The position numbers were made by a program, and so were the translations under genes. This document shows, piece by piece, positions 6,214 through 8,399 of a stretch of DNA of 8,399 nt. Below the pieces are notes generated by a model. The model was not told where the DNA came from and searched no databases. It worked only from the letters and a program-made list of their open reading frames with translations. The stretch's first letter is position 1, and each line of letters opens with the position of its first letter. This DNA comes from Planctomycetaceae bacterium (GTDB lineage: Bacteria; Planctomycetota; Planctomycetia; Pirellulales; Thermoguttaceae). The DNA lies in NCBI GenBank assembly GCA_015062085.1, contig SUVI01000155.1:1-8399 (forward strand), written 5' to 3'.

Positions 6214-6636
6214 CTTTCCAAAATCCTGATTCAAAAACCTCAAAAGGAACGAGATCTACAAAATCTCCAAAAATCAAACTCTCTCCAAAAGAGAGCTTTT
6301 CTGAAGTTTAACTTTTTTCGTCCGCGCTGTCAATGCGGATTTTCCAATTTCAGTGGAAATTTCCACAAACGAACAAAAAAACACGAAAATTTTTCCGGAT
6401 CCCTCAATATTTCACGCTTTGCTGTGACCGACTCTCCATTAAACTGCACGGAAAATTTGAAAAAATGCGTACAGAAGGAGAATATTTTCGCTATTCCCGC
6501 TTTTTCTCTCGGCATGCAGCATCTTGTACTGGAAAATTTTTCCATTTTGGATAAAATAAAGACGATGTAGGTTGACATCAACGAAATTTCAGTCCCTCTT
6601 ACGGCCTTTCAGCCTCCGAATCCCACGCGAGCCGCC
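6214..6636. other. 423-bp divergent intergenic region
   Basis: This gap separates the lipoprotein gene (minus) from the zinc-ribbon gene (plus). It is AT-rich, with A-tract blocks (for example AAAATTTGAAAAAATGCG near 6452 and AAAATTTTT near 6533). It contains the lipoprotein promoter candidate and a small stem CTCTC / GAGAG (6281-6295) in that gene's leader. A near-palindrome GTTGA-CA-TCAAC lies at 6571-6582, about 55 nt before the plus-strand gene, and could be an operator. I see no convincing plus-strand promoter. A reading frame from the left crosses part of the gap, but it is antisense to the lipoprotein gene and is not considered coding. Confidence 0.5.
6305..6333 (-). promoter_or_regulatory. 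Candidate sigma-70 promoter of the lipoprotein gene
   Basis: On the minus strand a perfect TTGACA (6333-6328), a 17-nt spacer and TAAACT (6310-6305, 4/6 match to TATAAT) lie about 92 nt before the ATG at 6213. The first bases after the -35 box (GCGCG) resemble those of the GNAT promoter (GAGCG). Confidence 0.55.
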
Positions 6637-6945
6637 ATGAAACCTTTACGAAACAAAAACGGTACACCGTCCTTTCAAAAATCCCGATCTCCAAGCTCGG
6701 CTGTCGTTCCTGATCCGCCAGCCCCAAAAACTATACTGAAAGCGTGCCGATACTGCGGTGGCCAAGTTGCACCGGATGCCGTCTCGTGCGTGCACTGCGG
6801 GACCCTTTCTCCACTGGAAAAAAAGCCCCCCAAAAAAACGAATTCCGAGCAGATGCAGATCGCTCGATCCCTTTGGAAAGTCGTGGGAGTCCTGTTCTGT
6901 ATCGCTCTATTAAGTGTCATCCTGATTCCTGCCTGTCGACTCTAA
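6637..6945 (+). CDS. Small zinc-ribbon protein with a C-terminal transmembrane helix
   Basis: The product has 102 residues. A basic, Pro/Ser-rich N-terminus (1-35) precedes a four-cysteine zinc-ribbon: C37-R-Y-C40 and C51-V-H-C54, each followed by Gly. A Lys-rich linker (about 60-70) leads to one hydrophobic helix (about 80-100, KVVGVLFCIALLSVILIPAC). This suggests a C-terminally anchored membrane protein with the zinc finger on the cytoplasmic side. Such zinc-ribbon-plus-helix proteins are common, and their roles are mostly unknown. No strong Shine-Dalgarno sequence precedes the ATG (upstream CGCGAGCCGCC), so initiation may be weak or driven by other features. It is the only plus-strand gene. 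It converges on the pseudouridine synthase gene with 30 nt between the stops and no hairpin there. The motif spacing and a helix reaching nearly to the stop argue that the frame is real. Confidence 0.75.
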   Translation: MKPLRNKNGTPSFQKSRSPSSAVVPDPPAPKTILKACRYCGGQVAPDAVSCVHCGTLSPLEKKPPKKTNSEQMQIARSLWKVVGVLFCIALLSVILIPACRL

Positions 6946-6975
6946 TTCCAATTTCTGATACGCAGGCGGAATCTC

Positions 6976-8151
6976 TCAGCGTTTTTTCGCAGACTTGCGA
7001 TAGCGCTTCAGCAGAAAGAGAAACCGACGCAGATCCAGAGGTAACGGAGCCTCAAGCTGCATTTTTTCACCCGTCTTCGGATGAAAAAACTCGATCCTCC
7101 GCGCATGAAGAGCCTGACGCTCTAAAATCAGCGTCCCAGCATGGACCTGATCCCAATCTAGTGCCTCAAAATCATCTGCCGACTCAGGAAGCGGAAGCGC
7201 TCCGTCATGCGAAATGCCGTGAAGGGAGCGATCCCGCCTCAATTCTCCCAAAAGGAGACGCGGATGCGTGCTGTAAAGAAGATCCCCCGCGATCGGACAG
7301 CCAATGTGCGCTAAATGAAGACGGATCTGGTGCGTTCTTCCCGTTTTCGGAAAACATCGAAACGACGTAAATCCATCAAAACGATCTTCCGTCTCATAGA
7401 ATGTGCGTGCACTGCGAGCTGCAGGATCATCGAAACGGATCATCTTTTTTTCTCGCTGACCGCCGGAATGGTCTCCGATCGGCGCATCGATCCAATCGCA
7501 CTCCCGAATCGGCGTTCCGTACGCGATCGCAAAGTACTCCTTCTGCACCAGCCTCTGCTCAAACTGTGCCGCCAACTTCGCGTGTGCAATATCATTCCGT
7601 GCCACGAGGATCACCCCGCTCGTATCTCGGTCAAGTCGATGAACGATTCCCGGACGCTGCGGACCGCCTGCCTGACTCAAGTCGTCACCAAATCGAAATT
7701 GAAGCGCACTGGCCAGCGTACCGCTCCAGTGTCCCCGAGCAGGATGGACCACCATTCCCGGCGGTTTGTTCACCGCAACGACCCAATCATCTTCGTAGAG
7801 AATGTCAAGCGGAATGGCCTCTGCATGCGGACACTCACGGCGCAGCTCTGGAAGCGTGATCCGAACAGATTGCCCCGGATTCAGCTTGTACGCCGGCTTT
7901 GCAGTCTTACCGTCTACGAATACATTGCCGTCTGTGATCGCATTCCGCATCAAAACACGACTGAAATCCGGAAAATGGTAAACTAGGTATTTGTCCAGAC
8001 GCCACCCCGATTCATCATATTCGACCGTGAGCGTGTGGATCCCGGAAGGAACCCCGCTTTCAGAAGAAATTTCTTGTTCCTCCCCTTGTTTATCTTCCCT
8101 GGAAACCAACTCATCATCCCATTCGATCTCCGGCAAATTTTCATTTTCCAT
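6976..8151 (-). CDS. rluD: RluA/RluD-family 23S rRNA pseudouridine synthase
   Basis: The product has 391 residues, longer than the roughly 325 of E. coli RluD. An acidic extension (1-40) precedes an S4 RNA-binding domain (about 50-102, WRLDKYLVYHFPDFSRVLMRN, then GNVFVDGK). The synthase domain begins at ILYEDDWVVAVNKPPGMVVHP (117-137). It carries the signature PGIVHRLDRDTSG (167-179), with D174 as the catalytic Asp, then KEYFAIAYG and the GRTHQIRLHLAHIGCPIAGD block. The enzyme converts specific uridines in 23S rRNA to pseudouridine in the cytoplasm; which sites are modified cannot be read here. About 45 residues rich in Asp, Glu and Leu are inserted between GDLLYS and RQALHARRIEF, where shorter family members have a brief loop. 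AGGTGGAG lies 7 nt before the ATG. The symbol reflects family resemblance, not proven site specificity. Confidence 0.93.
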   Translation of the reverse strand: MENENLPEIEWDDELVSREDKQGEEQEISSESGVPSGIHTLTVEYDESGWRLDKYLVYHFPDFSRVLMRNAITDGNVFVDGKTAKPAYKLNPGQSVRITLPELRRECPHAEAIPLDILYEDDWVVAVNKPPGMVVHPARGHWSGTLASALQFRFGDDLSQAGGPQRPGIVHRLDRDTSGVILVARNDIAHAKLAAQFEQRLVQKEYFAIAYGTPIRECDWIDAPIGDHSGGQREKKMIRFDDPAARSARTFYETEDRFDGFTSFRCFPKTGRTHQIRLHLAHIGCPIAGDLLYSTHPRLLLGELRRDRSLHGISHDGALPLPESADDFEALDWDQVHAGTLILERQALHARRIEFFHPKTGEKMQLEAPLPLDLRRFLFLLKRYRKSAKKR

Positions 8152-8183
8152 GTTTATGCTCCACCTGCAAAATGAAGTACATA

Positions 8184-8214
8184 CAAAAAAAGCGCCGCCT
8201 CATAAAGCAGCGCT
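8184..8214 (-). terminator. Intrinsic terminator of the Ala/Glu/Pro-repeat gene
   Basis: In minus-strand RNA, AGCGCUGC (8214-8207) pairs with GCGGCGCU (8198-8191) as an 8-bp stem with one U·G pair and an 8-nt loop. A run of seven U follows directly. It begins 19 nt after the stop codon of the repeat protein and ends about 33 nt before the pseudouridine synthase start. Confidence 0.92.
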
Positions 8215-8233
8215 CTGAAAATTCCAATTAAAA

Positions 8234-8399
8234 TCAGGCTGCCGGGTTTTCAGCCGGAGCCGGGGTTTCCGCCGGAGCCGGGGTTTCAGCCGGAGCCGGG
8301 GTTTCCGCCGGAGCCGGAGTTTCCGCCGGAGCCGGAGTTTCCGCCGGAGCCGGAGTTTCCGCCGGAGCCGGAGTTTCCGCCGGAGCCGGAGTTTCCGCC
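8234..8399 (-). CDS. C-terminal tail of a protein with Ala-Glu-Thr-Pro-Ala-Pro repeats (N-terminus outside the window)
   Basis: Fifty-four complete codons and a TGA stop (8236-8234) are visible. The frame is confirmed by the terminator just downstream and by the 18-bp periodicity. Almost everything visible is the repeat A-E-T-P-A-P, ending A-E-N-P-A-A. Such acidic, proline-rich segments are extended and flexible and often serve as spacers, stalks or disordered tails. The identity of the folded part, if any, cannot be inferred from this end, so no function is given. Confidence 0.8.
   Translation of the reverse strand, partial: AETPAPAETPAPAETPAPAETPAPAETPAPAETPAPAETPAPAETPAPAENPAA
8251..8399 (-). 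repeat. 18-bp coding minisatellite, eight copies plus a partial one
   Basis: Eight consecutive 18-bp units (plus-strand form ccgccggagccggagttt) run from 8251 to 8394, and five bases of a ninth reach the edge. Five units (8305-8394) are identical. The three nearest the stop differ: all three have gggg in place of ggag, and two (8251-8268, 8287-8304) begin cag instead of ccg. The array continues past the window. Confidence 0.97.

Noticed and set aside
6007..6570. Plus-strand frame running from inside the lipoprotein gene into the 423-bp gap
   Set aside because: The first part is antisense to the lipoprotein signal-peptide region, and the rest is low-complexity Lys/Phe/Asn-rich sequence typical of AT-rich non-coding DNA.
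6571..6582. TTGACA on the plus strand as a promoter for the zinc-ribbon gene
   Set aside because: No acceptable -10 box occurs 16-18 nt downstream. The near-palindrome around it is mentioned only as a possible operator.
8251..8399. Possible CRISPR array or integration-related repeats
   Set aside because: The 18-bp units are contiguous, in frame and end at a stop codon followed by a terminator.

Overview
The window is about 8.4 kb of bacterial chromosome. It has eight genes, seven of them on the minus strand. Three traits suggest Planctomycetota, perhaps a Pirellulales-type lineage: a secreted protein that joins a beta-propeller to a di-heme cytochrome-c-peroxidase-like module, a lipoprotein of a type I associate with planctomycetes, and a pseudouridine synthase with an acidic N-terminal extension. 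This is inferred from remembered family resemblance. No rRNA, tRNA, insertion sequence, phage gene or CRISPR array is visible.

Layout from left to right: (1) 1-615, minus, the N-terminal 205 residues of a BspA-type leucine-rich-repeat (LRR_5) protein that runs off the left edge. (2) 784-3667, minus, a probable two-gene operon: the beta-propeller/di-heme cytochrome gene, then an SDR oxidoreductase 19 nt downstream. (3) 3744-4919, minus, a GNAT-family acetyltransferase with its own terminator, a consensus sigma-70 promoter (TTGACA, 16 nt, TATAAT) and a leader of about 160 nt that can form hairpins. (4) 5242-6213, minus, a lipoprotein with a secretin-like C-terminal segment and a good candidate promoter. 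(5) 6637-6945, plus, a small zinc-ribbon protein with a C-terminal membrane helix; this is the only plus-strand gene. (6) 6976-8151, minus, an RluD/RluA-family 23S rRNA pseudouridine synthase. (7) 8234-8399, minus, the C-terminal tail of a protein made of Ala-Glu-Thr-Pro-Ala-Pro repeats, whose N-terminal part lies beyond the right edge.

The genes do not form one pathway. They look like independent housekeeping and envelope genes, apart from the cytochrome-SDR pair. The features most worth a second look are not gene products. One is the leader RNA of the acetyltransferase, which has mutually exclusive pairings and a possible leaderless upstream ORF. Another is the repeated arrangement in which an intrinsic terminator lies within about 35 nt of the next gene's start codon. 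The last is a set of in-frame tandem DNA repeats of 12, 18 and 69 bp in three different proteins. I see no clear sign of a defence or mobile system.
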